NCBI RefSeq assembly: GCF_023278185.1
Contig: NZ_CP066356.1
Span: forward strand, 1-64,000
DNA: 64,000 nucleotides
Source: Bradyrhizobium elkanii USDA 76
GTDB taxonomy: Bacteria > Pseudomonadota > Alphaproteobacteria > Rhizobiales > Xanthobacteraceae
Reading direction: 5' to 3'
Made by a program: the position numbers and the translations under genes. Position 1 is the stretch's first letter. Each line of letters opens with the position of its first letter. The notes under the pieces are model-generated. The model was not told the DNA's origin, made no database searches, and saw nothing but the letters and a program-made list of their open reading frames with translations. Below are positions 56,248 through 64,000 of the stretch, piece by piece.

Positions 56248-57862
56248 CGACCGCGACCGTGGTCCGGTCTCGCGCGGCGACGTCGCGCGCTATCCGCTGT
56301 TCGCGGTCGTCGCCGTGCTGCTCGGCGCGTTCCTGGCGAATTTCGACAGCCGCCTGACCTCGGTCGGCCTGCCCGATTTGCGCGGTGCGTTCTCGCTCAG
56401 CTTCGACGAGGGCGCCTGGCTCTCGACGGCTGCGATCGGCTCGCAGATCTTCGTCGCGCCTGCGGTGGCCTGGCTTGCCACCGTGTTCGGCCTGCGCCGG
56501 GTGCTCGGCATTCCGAGCCTGGTCTATGCGGTGGTCTCGCTGACCATCCCGTTCGTGCGCGACTACACCATGCTGATCACGCTCAGCATCGCCCACGGCA
56601 TGCTGCTCGGCACCTTCGTGCCGGCGACGCTGATGATCATCCTGCGCAATTTGCCGATCCGATGGTGGCTGCCGGCGATCGCGATGTATTCGATCCGCGT
56701 CGGCTTCGCGCTCGATTCGTCGAGCTCGCTGGTCGGCTTCTATGTCGAGCATCTCGGCTGGCAGTGGCTGTATTGGCAAGGCGTGGTGATCGCGCCGCTG
56801 ATGGGGCTGATGGTGTATCTCGGCACGCCGAACGAGCCGGTCAACCGCGACCTGCTGCACCATGCCGATTGGGGCGGCATGCTGCTGCTCGGCGCCGGGG
56901 TGTCGATGGTCTATGCCGGACTGGATCAGGGCAACCGGCTGGACTGGCTCTCGTCGGGCACGGTGATGGCGCTTCTGATCGGCGGCGGGCTGTTGATCAT
57001 CGCCTTCATGATCAACGAGATGGTTGCGCGCCGGCCCTGGGCGCATTTCAACGTGCTGTTCTCGCGCAATATCGGGCTCTCGCTGATCGTCATCCTGCTG
57101 TACACGCTGACCAGCCTGTCGAATTCGTCGCTGGTGCCGAACTTCCTCGGCACTATCGGCGCGCTGCGGCCGGAGCAGTCGGGCGTGCTGCTGTTCACCT
57201 ACGGCGCGCTGCCGATGTTCGTGCTGGTGCCGATCTCGATTTTGCTGCTGCGCCACTTCGATCCGCGTATCGTCGTGGTGCTCGGCTTCTCGGCATTCGC
57301 GGCGGCCAATCTCTGGGGCACGCAGCTGAGCCATGTCTGGGCGCGCGAGGATTTTGTCGGCATCGTCCTGCTCACGTCGATCGGGCAGGCGTTCACGCTG
57401 CTGCCGATCATCATCATGGCGCTGTCGAATTCCGATCCGTCGCGGGCGACGGCGTTCACGGCCTATATCCAGATCATGCGCCTTGGCGGCGCCGAGATCG
57501 GCGTCGCGCTGATGGTCACCTGGCTGCGGGTCCGCGAGCAGATCCATTCCAACTACCTCGGACAGCATGTGCAGAACGGCGATATCGACGTCGTGAACCT
57601 GCTCAAGCGGCTGGCAGGTGAATTTTCCGGCCACGGCATCGGGACAGCGACGGGGCGCGCCGTCGGCACGCTGGCGGCGCTGGTGCAGCGCGAGGCCAAC
57701 ACGCTCGCCTATATCGACGGCTTCTGGCTGTGCTTCTGGCTTGCGATCCTAGCGCTGGTCCTGGTCGCCTTCATCACGCGCGCGCCGCAGGGCCCGTTGT
57801 CGCCGGCACCGCTTGGCTTCGTGAAGAACGTGATGCGCAGGCTGGGCGCCGCCGCTTCCTGA
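56234..57862 (+). CDS. EmrB/QacA-type MFS efflux transporter
   Basis: A 542-residue protein of the DHA2 (14-helix) drug/H+ antiporter family. It begins with cytoplasmic MAESDDRDRG, then FAVVAVLLGAFLANFDSRLTSVGLPDLRGAFSLSFDEGAWLSTA, the DHA2 start. It lacks the classic D-R-x-G-R motif spacing in the first loop, as do several EmrB relatives. With the preceding adaptor it should form an EmrAB-like pump; the outer-membrane partner is elsewhere. Confidence 0.9.
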   Translation: MAESDDRDRGPVSRGDVARYPLFAVVAVLLGAFLANFDSRLTSVGLPDLRGAFSLSFDEGAWLSTAAIGSQIFVAPAVAWLATVFGLRRVLGIPSLVYAVVSLTIPFVRDYTMLITLSIAHGMLLGTFVPATLMIILRNLPIRWWLPAIAMYSIRVGFALDSSSSLVGFYVEHLGWQWLYWQGVVIAPLMGLMVYLGTPNEPVNRDLLHHADWGGMLLLGAGVSMVYAGLDQGNRLDWLSSGTVMALLIGGGLLIIAFMINEMVARRPWAHFNVLFSRNIGLSLIVILLYTLTSLSNSSLVPNFLGTIGALRPEQSGVLLFTYGALPMFVLVPISILLLRHFDPRIVVVLGFSAFAAANLWGTQLSHVWAREDFVGIVLLTSIGQAFTLLPIIIMALSNSDPSRATAFTAYIQIMRLGGAEIGVALMVTWLRVREQIHSNYLGQHVQNGDIDVVNLLKRLAGEFSGHGIGTATGRAVGTLAALVQREANTLAYIDGFWLCFWLAILALVLVAFITRAPQGPLSPAPLGFVKNVMRRLGAAAS

Positions 57863-57888
57863 TTTGCGAGGAAGGCGCGGATATCGCC

Positions 57889-57918
57889 GCCGGGTCAATT
57901 TATGCCGGGTCAATTTAT
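57889..57918. repeat. Perfect 15-bp tandem duplication upstream of the PKS operon
   Basis: GCCGGGTCAATTTAT is repeated twice without a gap (57889-57903 and 57904-57918), 89 bp before the polyketide-synthase ATG. It lies in the 144-bp spacer that must hold the promoter of that operon. Confidence 0.9.
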
Positions 57919-58006
57919 AGTGAATGCGGCGCTCGCGCTATGTCGCAGGCGTGTTGAAATATTTTGCTCATCGCGCGGTTCCAAGAGCGGGGGAAATGGA
58001 GCCACG

Positions 58007-59068
58007 ATGATCGAAATGAAGCAGACGGCCGCGCTTGTTTCCCTGGCGACGGCGGTTCCACCGCATCTATTCCATCAGGGACAGGTCCTGCAGGCCGCGC
58101 GCAATCTCCTCGCCGACCGCTACGCCGAATTCGAGACGCTCTCCAGCCTGTTCGCCAACACCGGTATCCAGCATCGCTACGGCGTCAAGCCGATCGAATG
58201 GTATCTCGAACGGCGCGGCTGGCCGGAGCGAACGCGGGCGTTTCTCGAGGGCGCGGAGACATTGTACGTCGACGTGGCCCGCAAGGCGATTGCGCGCGCC
58301 GACCTGACCGGCGGGGACATCGATATCGTGGTCACGGTGTGCTCGACGGGAATAGCCACGCCGTCGCTGGAGGCGCGCGTCGCCGGCAAGCTCGGTCTGC
58401 GGACGGATGTGTCGCGCGTGCCGGTGTTCGGCCTCGGCTGCGCGGGCGGTGTGTCCGGCCTGTCGATCGCGGCGCGGCTGGCCGAAGCGCGGCCGGGAGC
58501 GAACGTGCTGCTGGTTGCGCTCGAGCTCTGCACGCTCGCGGTCCGGCACGACGAGCTCACCAAGGCAAATATCGTTGCGGCCAGCCTGTTCGGCGATGGC
58601 GCGGCCGCGATCGTGCTGCGAGCCGGGGACGGTGGTGCGACGCGGATCGAGGCGACGGGCGAAAAGCTGTGGCCGGATACGCTCGACATCATGGGCTGGA
58701 CGGTCGATCCGGAGGGATTCGGCGTGGTCTTTCAGCGAACCATTCCGGATTTCGTCCGCAACCATGTTGGTCCGGCCATCGCCGAAATCCTCGCGCGGAT
58801 GCAGCTGACGGCCAATGACGTCGACCGCTTCCTCTGCCATCCCGGCGGCGCCAAGGTCATCGCCGCGCTGGAGCGGGCACTCTCTCTCGATCAGGGCACG
58901 CTCGATCACGAACGCGACGTCATCGCGGCTTGCGGCAACATGTCGGGCCCGACGGTTCTCTTTGTTCTGGAGCGAGCCTGCGCCAAGGGATTGCCGCCGC
59001 GCTCGCTGCTCACGGCGCTCGGGCCGGGCTTCACGCTCAGCTGCGTTGCGCTCAGGCACGCGGCGTGA
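58007..59068 (+). CDS. Type III polyketide synthase
   Basis: A 353-residue chalcone-synthase-like homodimer. The catalytic triad is present: Cys145 (VFGLGCAGG), His278 (RFLCHPGG) and Asn311 (CGNMSGPT). From family knowledge, such enzymes extend fatty acyl-CoA starters with malonyl-CoA to alkylpyrones or alkylresorcinols. The product here is not predictable from sequence alone. ATG 58007 has GGAG upstream. It overlaps the next gene by 4 bp (GTGA). Confidence 0.93.
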   Translation: MIEMKQTAALVSLATAVPPHLFHQGQVLQAARNLLADRYAEFETLSSLFANTGIQHRYGVKPIEWYLERRGWPERTRAFLEGAETLYVDVARKAIARADLTGGDIDIVVTVCSTGIATPSLEARVAGKLGLRTDVSRVPVFGLGCAGGVSGLSIAARLAEARPGANVLLVALELCTLAVRHDELTKANIVAASLFGDGAAAIVLRAGDGGATRIEATGEKLWPDTLDIMGWTVDPEGFGVVFQRTIPDFVRNHVGPAIAEILARMQLTANDVDRFLCHPGGAKVIAALERALSLDQGTLDHERDVIAACGNMSGPTVLFVLERACAKGLPPRSLLTALGPGFTLSCVALRHAA

Positions 59069-59577
59069 GCTTCGCGTCGGTCATCCTCGCGCTGGTCACG
59101 CTGCAGCGTCTCGGCGAGCTCGTGCTGTCACGTCGCAACACCGAGCGGCTTCTCGCGCAAGGCGCGGTCGAGGTCGGCGCCAATCACTACCCGCTCATTG
59201 TCCTGGTTCACGCCGGCTGGCTGACCGCGCTGTGGATCTGGGGCCGCAACCAGGACGTCAATCTGGCCGCGCTGGCGGGTTTCCTAGTGCTGCAAGGCTT
59301 GCGGGTGTGGATCCTCGCCGCGCTCGGGCCGCGATGGACCACGCGAATCGTCGTGCTGCCGGGCGCGCCGCTGATCGCATCCGGGCCGTACCGATATTTC
59401 CCGCATCCAAACTACGCCGTCGTGGTTGGTGAAATCGCGCTGCTACCCCTCGCGCTGCACCTGCCGCGATTGGCGCTGATCTTTACCCTCGTCAATCTCG
59501 CGATGCTTGCGCTCCGGATTCGGGTCGAGAACCGCGCGCTCTCCGTCTCCGACTGGCCACGCGCAAGCACGCCATGA
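59065..59577 (+). CDS. Isoprenylcysteine carboxyl methyltransferase-like membrane protein
   Basis: A 170-residue membrane protein with four hydrophobic segments. The C-terminal SGPYRYFPHPNYAVVVGEIALLPLAL and RIRVENRAL motifs are typical of the ICMT/PEMT membrane methyltransferase group. In Bacillus BpsAB and Streptomyces srs operons, such enzymes O-methylate the polyketide from an adjacent type III synthase; the same role is inferred here. The GTG start overlaps the synthase stop, and its own stop overlaps the exporter start. Confidence 0.87.
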   Translation: MSFASVILALVTLQRLGELVLSRRNTERLLAQGAVEVGANHYPLIVLVHAGWLTALWIWGRNQDVNLAALAGFLVLQGLRVWILAALGPRWTTRIVVLPGAPLIASGPYRYFPHPNYAVVVGEIALLPLALHLPRLALIFTLVNLAMLALRIRVENRALSVSDWPRASTP

Positions 59578-61142
59578 GCAAGGGGGCGGATCACCGAACC
59601 GACGGCCCATCGGCTGCAACCTGGGCCGGCTTCCTCCTGATGTGCTTCGGCATGTTCATGGCGATTCTCGATATCCAGGTCGTCGCAACCTCGTTGCCGA
59701 CGATCCAGCGCGCGCTTGCGATCTCGCCGGCGGCGATGAGCTGGATTCAGACCGCCTATCTGATCGCGGAAGTGATCGCGATCCCGCTGACCGGCCTGTT
59801 CACGCATGCGCTGTCGTTGCGATGGCTGTTCGCGCTTGCCGTGAGCCTGTTCACCGTCGCGTCGGTCGGCTGCGCCCTCAGCGGCGGTTTTGCGGCGCTG
59901 CTGGCGTTTCGCGTGCTGCAGGGATTTTCCGGCGGCGTCCTGATCCCCGCGGTGTTCTCCGCCGTGTTCACGCTGTTCCCGGCGCGGCTTCATCCGGTGG
60001 CCACCACGATCGGCGGCGTCGTCGCGGTGCTCGCGCCGACCGTTGGACCCGTCGTCGGCGGCTGGATCACGCAGACCTGGTCGTGGCCATGGCTGTTCCT
60101 GGTCAATCTGGTTCCGGGAGCGGTGGCAGCCGTGGTCACGCCGTTGCTGCTTCCGAAGGAAGGCGTGCAGCTTCGCGCGTTTGCCAGACTGGATAAATGG
60201 TCGCTTGTCCTGCTCGCGGCGACGCTCGCAAGCTTCATGATCGGTCTGAAGGAAGCGCCGCAACGCGGTTGGGCCGCGATGCCTTGTCTCGGCCTGCTGA
60301 TCGGAAGCATTACCGGGATGGCGCTGCTGATCCGGCGCACGCTCCGCGCGGCCTATCCGATCGCGCAATTGACGCTTTTCAAGCGGCGTCCGTTCGCGAT
60401 CGGTTGCGGACTGAGCTTTTGCCTCGGCATTGGCCTGTATGGATCGACCTATCTGATGCCGGTATTCCTCGGTTTCGTCCGCCGCCATGACGCTTTCGAG
60501 ATCGGCACCGTCATGCTGGTCACGGGAGTTGCGCAGCTCGTCGCGGCGCCGCTTGCGGCGATCCTCGAAAGCCGCATCGGCGCGCGGCGGCTGACCGGCG
60601 CGGGCTTCGCCTTGTTCGCGCTCGGCCTCGGCTGGAGCGCCATTCAGCCGCGTACGGCGGATTTTGCCGAGATGTTCTGGCCGCAGGTCGTGCGCGGCGT
60701 CGCGATCATGTTCTGCCTGCTGCCGCCGACGCGCATTGCACTGGGCGCCCTGCCGGAGGCGGAAATTGCCGACGCCAGCGGACTGTTCAACCTGATGCGC
60801 AATCTGGGCGGCGCGATCGGGATCGCCCTGATCGATACCATCCTCTATGCGCGAAGCCCGATCTATGGCGAGGATTTCCGCGTGCGCCTGCTGGCGGGGG
60901 ATGTCACCGCGGCGCAGGCGATCGGGCTCGATCCGAAGTTGCTGATCGATCGCCCGCCGGGTCTGCCGGACGACGCGACGGTGGCGTTCATCCGGCCGTT
61001 GGTCGAACGAGCGTCGCTCGCACTCACCGTCAACGAGGCATGGGCGATGCTCGCCTGCGTGGCGATCGTCGGACTGCTGCTCGTGCCCTTCGCAAGCGAT
61101 CGGGTACCGGCATCGCTGCCGGCGCTTCCGGATACCACCTAG
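59574..61142 (+). CDS. MFS transporter (DHA2 type) of the polyketide operon
   Basis: A 522-residue 14-helix MFS protein. It begins AATWAGFLLMCFGMFMAILDIQVVATSLPTIQRALAISPAAMSWIQTAYLIAEVIAIPLTGLF, with the LFALAVSLFTVASVGCALSGG region. It is fully coupled to the ICMT-like gene (ATGA). Probably exports the methylated polyketide product. Its TAG stop lies at the edge of a type-B repeat. Confidence 0.9.
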   Translation: MSKGADHRTDGPSAATWAGFLLMCFGMFMAILDIQVVATSLPTIQRALAISPAAMSWIQTAYLIAEVIAIPLTGLFTHALSLRWLFALAVSLFTVASVGCALSGGFAALLAFRVLQGFSGGVLIPAVFSAVFTLFPARLHPVATTIGGVVAVLAPTVGPVVGGWITQTWSWPWLFLVNLVPGAVAAVVTPLLLPKEGVQLRAFARLDKWSLVLLAATLASFMIGLKEAPQRGWAAMPCLGLLIGSITGMALLIRRTLRAAYPIAQLTLFKRRPFAIGCGLSFCLGIGLYGSTYLMPVFLGFVRRHDAFEIGTVMLVTGVAQLVAAPLAAILESRIGARRLTGAGFALFALGLGWSAIQPRTADFAEMFWPQVVRGVAIMFCLLPPTRIALGALPEAEIADASGLFNLMRNLGGAIGIALIDTILYARSPIYGEDFRVRLLAGDVTAAQAIGLDPKLLIDRPPGLPDDATVAFIRPLVERASLALTVNEAWAMLACVAIVGLLLVPFASDRVPASLPALPDTT

Positions 61143-61244
61143 AGCGTTTTCGAGCGAAGTGGATACCGGTTCGCGTGAAGAAAACGCGTCAAAACAAGAA
61201 TCTAGAGCCCGTTCCGATTCCATCGGAACGGGAAAAGCTCTAGA
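61140..61244. repeat. Interspersed repeat type B, copy 2
   Basis: A 105-bp element almost identical to 35291-35396 (GAGCGTTTTCGAGCGAAGTGG, ACCGGTTCGCGTGAAG, and the CCCGTTCCGATT-ATCGGAACGGG hairpin). It fills the gap between two convergent genes and even supplies both stop regions, so it may act as terminator. Another fragment (AGCGTTTTCGAGTGAAATGCTCTAG) is at 62077-62100. Confidence 0.9.
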
Positions 61245-61992
61245 CCGAGGACACGTTGGTTCGCCGCGCCGGCTCGATCAGCTCGCGCCGCGGGCCTGAC
61301 AGCCGCTTGTACATGTGCACCATGAAGGCCATGCCGAACAGCGGCGTCGCCAGATTGACGATCGGGATCGAGACGAAGGCCGCGATGAACAGGCCCGCGG
61401 TAAAGACTGTCGCCGCGTTCTCCTTGCGCATCGCCTTGGCGTCATCGGGTGAGCGGAACCGCATCGCCGCAAGCTCGAAATATTCGCGGCCGAGCAGCCA
61501 GGCGGTCGCGATGAAGAAGATGATGAAGCCTGCGCCCGCGAACAGCACGAACGGCAGCGCGACGAGGTAGACCAGGATCGTCAGCAGCGCGGTCTTGACG
61601 CCCTCGATCGTCGCGAGCGTGACCGGCAGCGCCACGCCGGGATGGTCGGCCGGATAATGCTCGCGCTCGACATGGTCGGCGACGTCGTCGACAAACAGGC
61701 TCGCCACCAGCGAGGTGATCGCGGGCATCAGGAAGATGCCGCCGAGCACGACGCCAAGGCCCGCCGAGATCGAGACGATCCAGGACAGCACGTGCAGCGT
61801 GGAATGGAAGTTGGGGCCGAGCATGCCTTCGGCCCAGACCTCGCCTGTGTCGGCAAACCAGCTCAGCAGCCGCTGCAATCCGATCGCCAGCACGGTGATC
61901 AGCACCAGCGCAAGCCCGATCGAGCGCCACAGGATCGAGCGCATCGGCGGCGACAGGATTTGCGAAAGCGCCTTGACGGCGGCGGCTAACAT
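61240..61992 (-). CDS. EI24/CysZ-like membrane protein
   Basis: A 250-residue inner-membrane protein starting MLAAAVKALSQILSPPMRSILWRSIGLALVLITVLAIGL. The FADTGEVWAEGMLG loop, LFVDDVADHVEREHYPADHPG and FELAAMRFRSPDDAKAMRKENA blocks match the CysZ / EI24 family, several members of which help sulfate uptake. No cys genes are nearby, so sulfate transport is uncertain. ATG 61992; the longer frame upstream runs into the neighbouring gene. Confidence 0.82.
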   Translation of the reverse strand: MLAAAVKALSQILSPPMRSILWRSIGLALVLITVLAIGLQRLLSWFADTGEVWAEGMLGPNFHSTLHVLSWIVSISAGLGVVLGGIFLMPAITSLVASLFVDDVADHVEREHYPADHPGVALPVTLATIEGVKTALLTILVYLVALPFVLFAGAGFIIFFIATAWLLGREYFELAAMRFRSPDDAKAMRKENAATVFTAGLFIAAFVSIPIVNLATPLFGMAFMVHMYKRLSGPRRELIEPARRTNVSSV

Positions 61993-62096
61993 GACTGGGT
62001 TACCTCTGCACAAATGACCCGCGAGAGGTAGACACCCAATATGGCTTCGGCAAGTGCCGTTTGTGCCGCGGTGCGAGCGTTTTCGAGTGAAATGCT

Positions 62097-63509
62097 CTAG
62101 GCGTCGAGCGGCCTGCCGCGGACGTTCGGTCCCCAGACACCGATAGCAATGATCACGATGACCATCGCCGCGGTGATCAGGCCGAATACCCCGCCGGCGC
62201 CGGCCTCCTTCAGCATGAACGCCACGATGAAGCCGGAGAAGGTCGCGCTGAGCCGGCTCATCGAATAGACGAGGCCCGCGGCGCGCGCCCGGATCGCGGT
62301 CGGGAACACCTCGGTCTGGTAGGCGTGATAGGCGTAGGACAGCGTCATGTTGGCTCCCGTCACCAGCACGCCGCTGGCGATCAGCAGCACCGGCTCGGTG
62401 AGCTGCGAGAAAGCGAGGCCGAACACCGAGATCGCGGCAGCCGCGCCGCAGATGATCCATTTGCGCTCGAAGCGGTCGGCGAAGGTTGCGGCCAGGAGCG
62501 GCGCGAGTGGATAGGCGAAGGCGATGATGAAGGAATATTGCAGGCTCTTGGTGACGTTGATGCCCTTTTGCACCAGCAGCGCCGGCACCCAGTTGGAGAA
62601 GCCGTAGACGCCGAACGCCTGGCAGAGATTGAAGATCATGAACAGCACGACCAGCGAGACGTAGGGCGGCCTGAACAGGTCGGCATAGCCGGTCTCGACC
62701 GGCGCACGAACTGGTGCGGTTGCGACCGCGGGGGCAGGACGCGGCGCAGCCGTCGGCGATGCGGCCTCGAGCGTCCGCATGATCCTCTCGGCCTCAGCGG
62801 TGCGGCCATGGCGGGCCAGCCAGAGCGGGCTTTCCGGAACGTAGAGCCGCAGCACCCAGATGATCGTGCTGGCGGCGGCGCCGATCAGCACCACCCAGCG
62901 CCAGCCGTCGATGCCGTGCGGCGAGAGCGGCACCAGCCACCACGACAGCGCGGCGACGATCGGCACTGCCGACAGCATCACCGCCTGGTTGATCGCAAAC
63001 GCCCGGCCGCGCATCCAGCTCGGCACCAGCTCGGTGATATAGGCGTCGATAGTGATGACCTCGATGCCGATCCCGATCCCGGCGATGAAGCGCCACAGCA
63101 GCAGGCCGCCCGGTGTGGTCTGGCACGCCATGATCACCGATGCCGCGGTGTAGAACAGCAGCGACCAGGTGAAGACCGCCTTGCGCCCGAAACGATCGGC
63201 TAGGAAGCCGAGGCAGAAAGTGCCGATGAACAGGCCCGCAAAGGTCGCCGCGACGAAGGCGCCGATGCCGGAGAAGCCGAAGAACGCCTGCGTCGTCGTG
63301 GTCATCAACCCGCTCCGGGCGAGGCCCGGCGCGATATAGCCGGTGAAGAACAGATCGTAGATTTCGAAGCAGCCGCCGAGCGAGAGCAGGATCACCAGCC
63401 GCCAGACGTAGCCGGACGTGGGCAGCGCCTCGAGCCGTCGCGAAATCTCGTCGGATCCGCTTGTCTTGTTGGCGAGATCGATCGCAGTGTCGACGTCGAC
63501 GGCGCTCAT
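62097..63509 (-). CDS. MFS transporter (sugar/organic-acid permease type)
   Basis: A 470-residue, 12-helix MFS protein. It begins with YVWRLVILLSLGGCFEIYDLFFTGYIAPGL, then FLADRFGRKAVFTW (loop 2-3 motif D-R-x-G-R-K) and RFIAGIGIGIEVITIDAYITELVPSWMRGRAFA. The central loop is Ala/Pro-rich (residues ~225-265). Motifs point to the metabolite:H+ symporter group (aromatic acids, sialate or sugar derivatives). ATG 63509 with AGGAGG upstream; the frame is open further but without a ribosome site. Confidence 0.88.
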   Translation of the reverse strand: MSAVDVDTAIDLANKTSGSDEISRRLEALPTSGYVWRLVILLSLGGCFEIYDLFFTGYIAPGLARSGLMTTTTQAFFGFSGIGAFVAATFAGLFIGTFCLGFLADRFGRKAVFTWSLLFYTAASVIMACQTTPGGLLLWRFIAGIGIGIEVITIDAYITELVPSWMRGRAFAINQAVMLSAVPIVAALSWWLVPLSPHGIDGWRWVVLIGAAASTIIWVLRLYVPESPLWLARHGRTAEAERIMRTLEAASPTAAPRPAPAVATAPVRAPVETGYADLFRPPYVSLVVLFMIFNLCQAFGVYGFSNWVPALLVQKGINVTKSLQYSFIIAFAYPLAPLLAATFADRFERKWIICGAAAAISVFGLAFSQLTEPVLLIASGVLVTGANMTLSYAYHAYQTEVFPTAIRARAAGLVYSMSRLSATFSGFIVAFMLKEAGAGGVFGLITAAMVIVIIAIGVWGPNVRGRPLDA

Positions 63510-63701
63510 TCTGGTCCTCCTGGGGGCTCCCGTGGCCGCCCTGCTTGCGAGGGCGTACGCATCGCCCATGTTTGGCAGTGGGCAGCCAGAAATCCAGACC
63601 AACATATCGAAGGGATCGTTCGATATTTTCGAACTCAGGGGGAAAGGTTGCTTTGATTCACCTGTCAAACGGCTTGTTCAACTGTCGTCCCTGCGAAAGC
63701 A
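63510..63701. other. Spacer between the MFS gene and the IS4 element
   Basis: 192 bp with the probable promoter of the MFS gene and then the left end of the IS element. GTCGTCCCTGCGAAAGC at about 63684-63700 resembles a broken copy of another chromosomal repeat, which the element may have entered. Confidence 0.4.
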
Positions 63702-64000
63702 CTAGGGCATGCACATATCTCTGAGGCTCCATCCTGCTGCGACGGCCAGGAAGTATTCGAGGCCATTTTTGAAGGTGATGGGGCCTGGAGGTTTAGACGA
63801 CGGGTAGCCGTCCCAACCGCCAAGGCGGCCGATGATCCAGGCTGCCCAGGTGAGGCTGTCGGGCGGATGTGGGTTTTTCAGTCGCTTGCTCCTGGCCTCG
63901 AGTTTCCGGTTGAGGGCGGCAAGCGCGTTGATCTCGTTGTCGTTGAAGGCAACGCGAATGGGCTGCTGACCGCCATCGCGCGCTTGCAGAAGCTGGATGG
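63702..64000 (-). CDS. IS4-family transposase, C-terminal part (cut by the window)
   Basis: On the minus strand an open frame enters from the right edge and ends TAG at 63704-63702, about 99 residues being visible. It reads ...ARDGGQQPIRVAFNDNEIN...LTWAAWIIGRLGGWDGYPSSKPPGPITF...LAVAAGWSLRDMCMP. This is the C-terminal part of IS50/IS4-type DDE transposases common in Bradyrhizobium. The N-terminus and catalytic core lie beyond 64000, so intactness cannot be judged. Confidence 0.85.
   Translation of the reverse strand, partial: IQLLQARDGGQQPIRVAFNDNEINALAALNRKLEARSKRLKNPHPPDSLTWAAWIIGRLGGWDGYPSSKPPGPITFKNGLEYFLAVAAGWSLRDMCMP

Overview
The window looks like a piece of the main chromosome of a Bradyrhizobium-type alphaproteobacterium (order Hyphomicrobiales). 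The support is very high GC with long spurious antisense reading frames, the order mnmE-rho-hemJ / ppsR-maf-coaE-dnaQ-secB-Tim44-mltA, a compact hisB-hisH-hisA-hisF-hisE block beside hslVU, dnaK-dnaJ-pmtA, and several interspersed palindromic repeats of the kind common in that group. All assignments come from reading the sequence; no database search was run.

Region 1 (1-4.3 kb) is probably origin-proximal. Three perfect 16-bp parS sites lie downstream of mnmE. The genes mnmE, rho and hemJ run leftward, and the genes after 4275 run rightward. The 446-bp divergent gap (3829-4274) has an AT-rich stretch and several weak DnaA-box-like words next to the ppsR-family gene, which I recall as the neighbour of alphaproteobacterial origins, so it is the best oriC candidate. 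Region 2 (4.3-25 kb) is core housekeeping: dikinase regulation, Maf, CoaE, DnaQ, SecB, Tim44-like, MltA, Smr, HslVU, histidine biosynthesis, CoaA, a hybrid histidine kinase and ComM.

Region 3 (25,092-27,735) is the most unusual part. It is a 2.64-kb transposable element with 22-bp imperfect terminal inverted repeats starting GGT-ATG, as in IS1, flanked by a perfect 8-bp duplication. Its transposase is a one-ORF IS1-like DDE enzyme, whose promoter spacer is filled by a 20-bp perfect palindrome. It also carries a DUF6894 gene, a winged-helix-like protein, a small basic protein, and a complete CCA-encoding tRNA with an Arg(UCU)-like body but the anticodon ACU.

Region 4 (28-44.8 kb) holds a TonB-dependent siderophore receptor with a PepSY membrane protein (a FegAB/FoxAB-like pair), an exported metallo-beta-lactamase-fold protein, gshB, yraN-rsmI, an LpoA/LppC-like lipoprotein, hemW-rdgB-rph, divergent hrcA-grpE, and small accessory genes including an apparently exported nicotinamidase. 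Region 5 (45-55 kb) is the heat-shock and metabolism block dnaK-dnaJ-pmtA, then an FMN reductase, pyrF, dapB, gpmA, an Ada-like protein and nth.

Region 6 (55-64 kb) is accessory. It has an EmrAB-type efflux pair, then a translationally coupled type III polyketide synthase, isoprenylcysteine-methyltransferase-like and MFS exporter operon. An EI24/CysZ-like membrane protein and an MFS permease follow. The window ends inside an IS4-family transposase.
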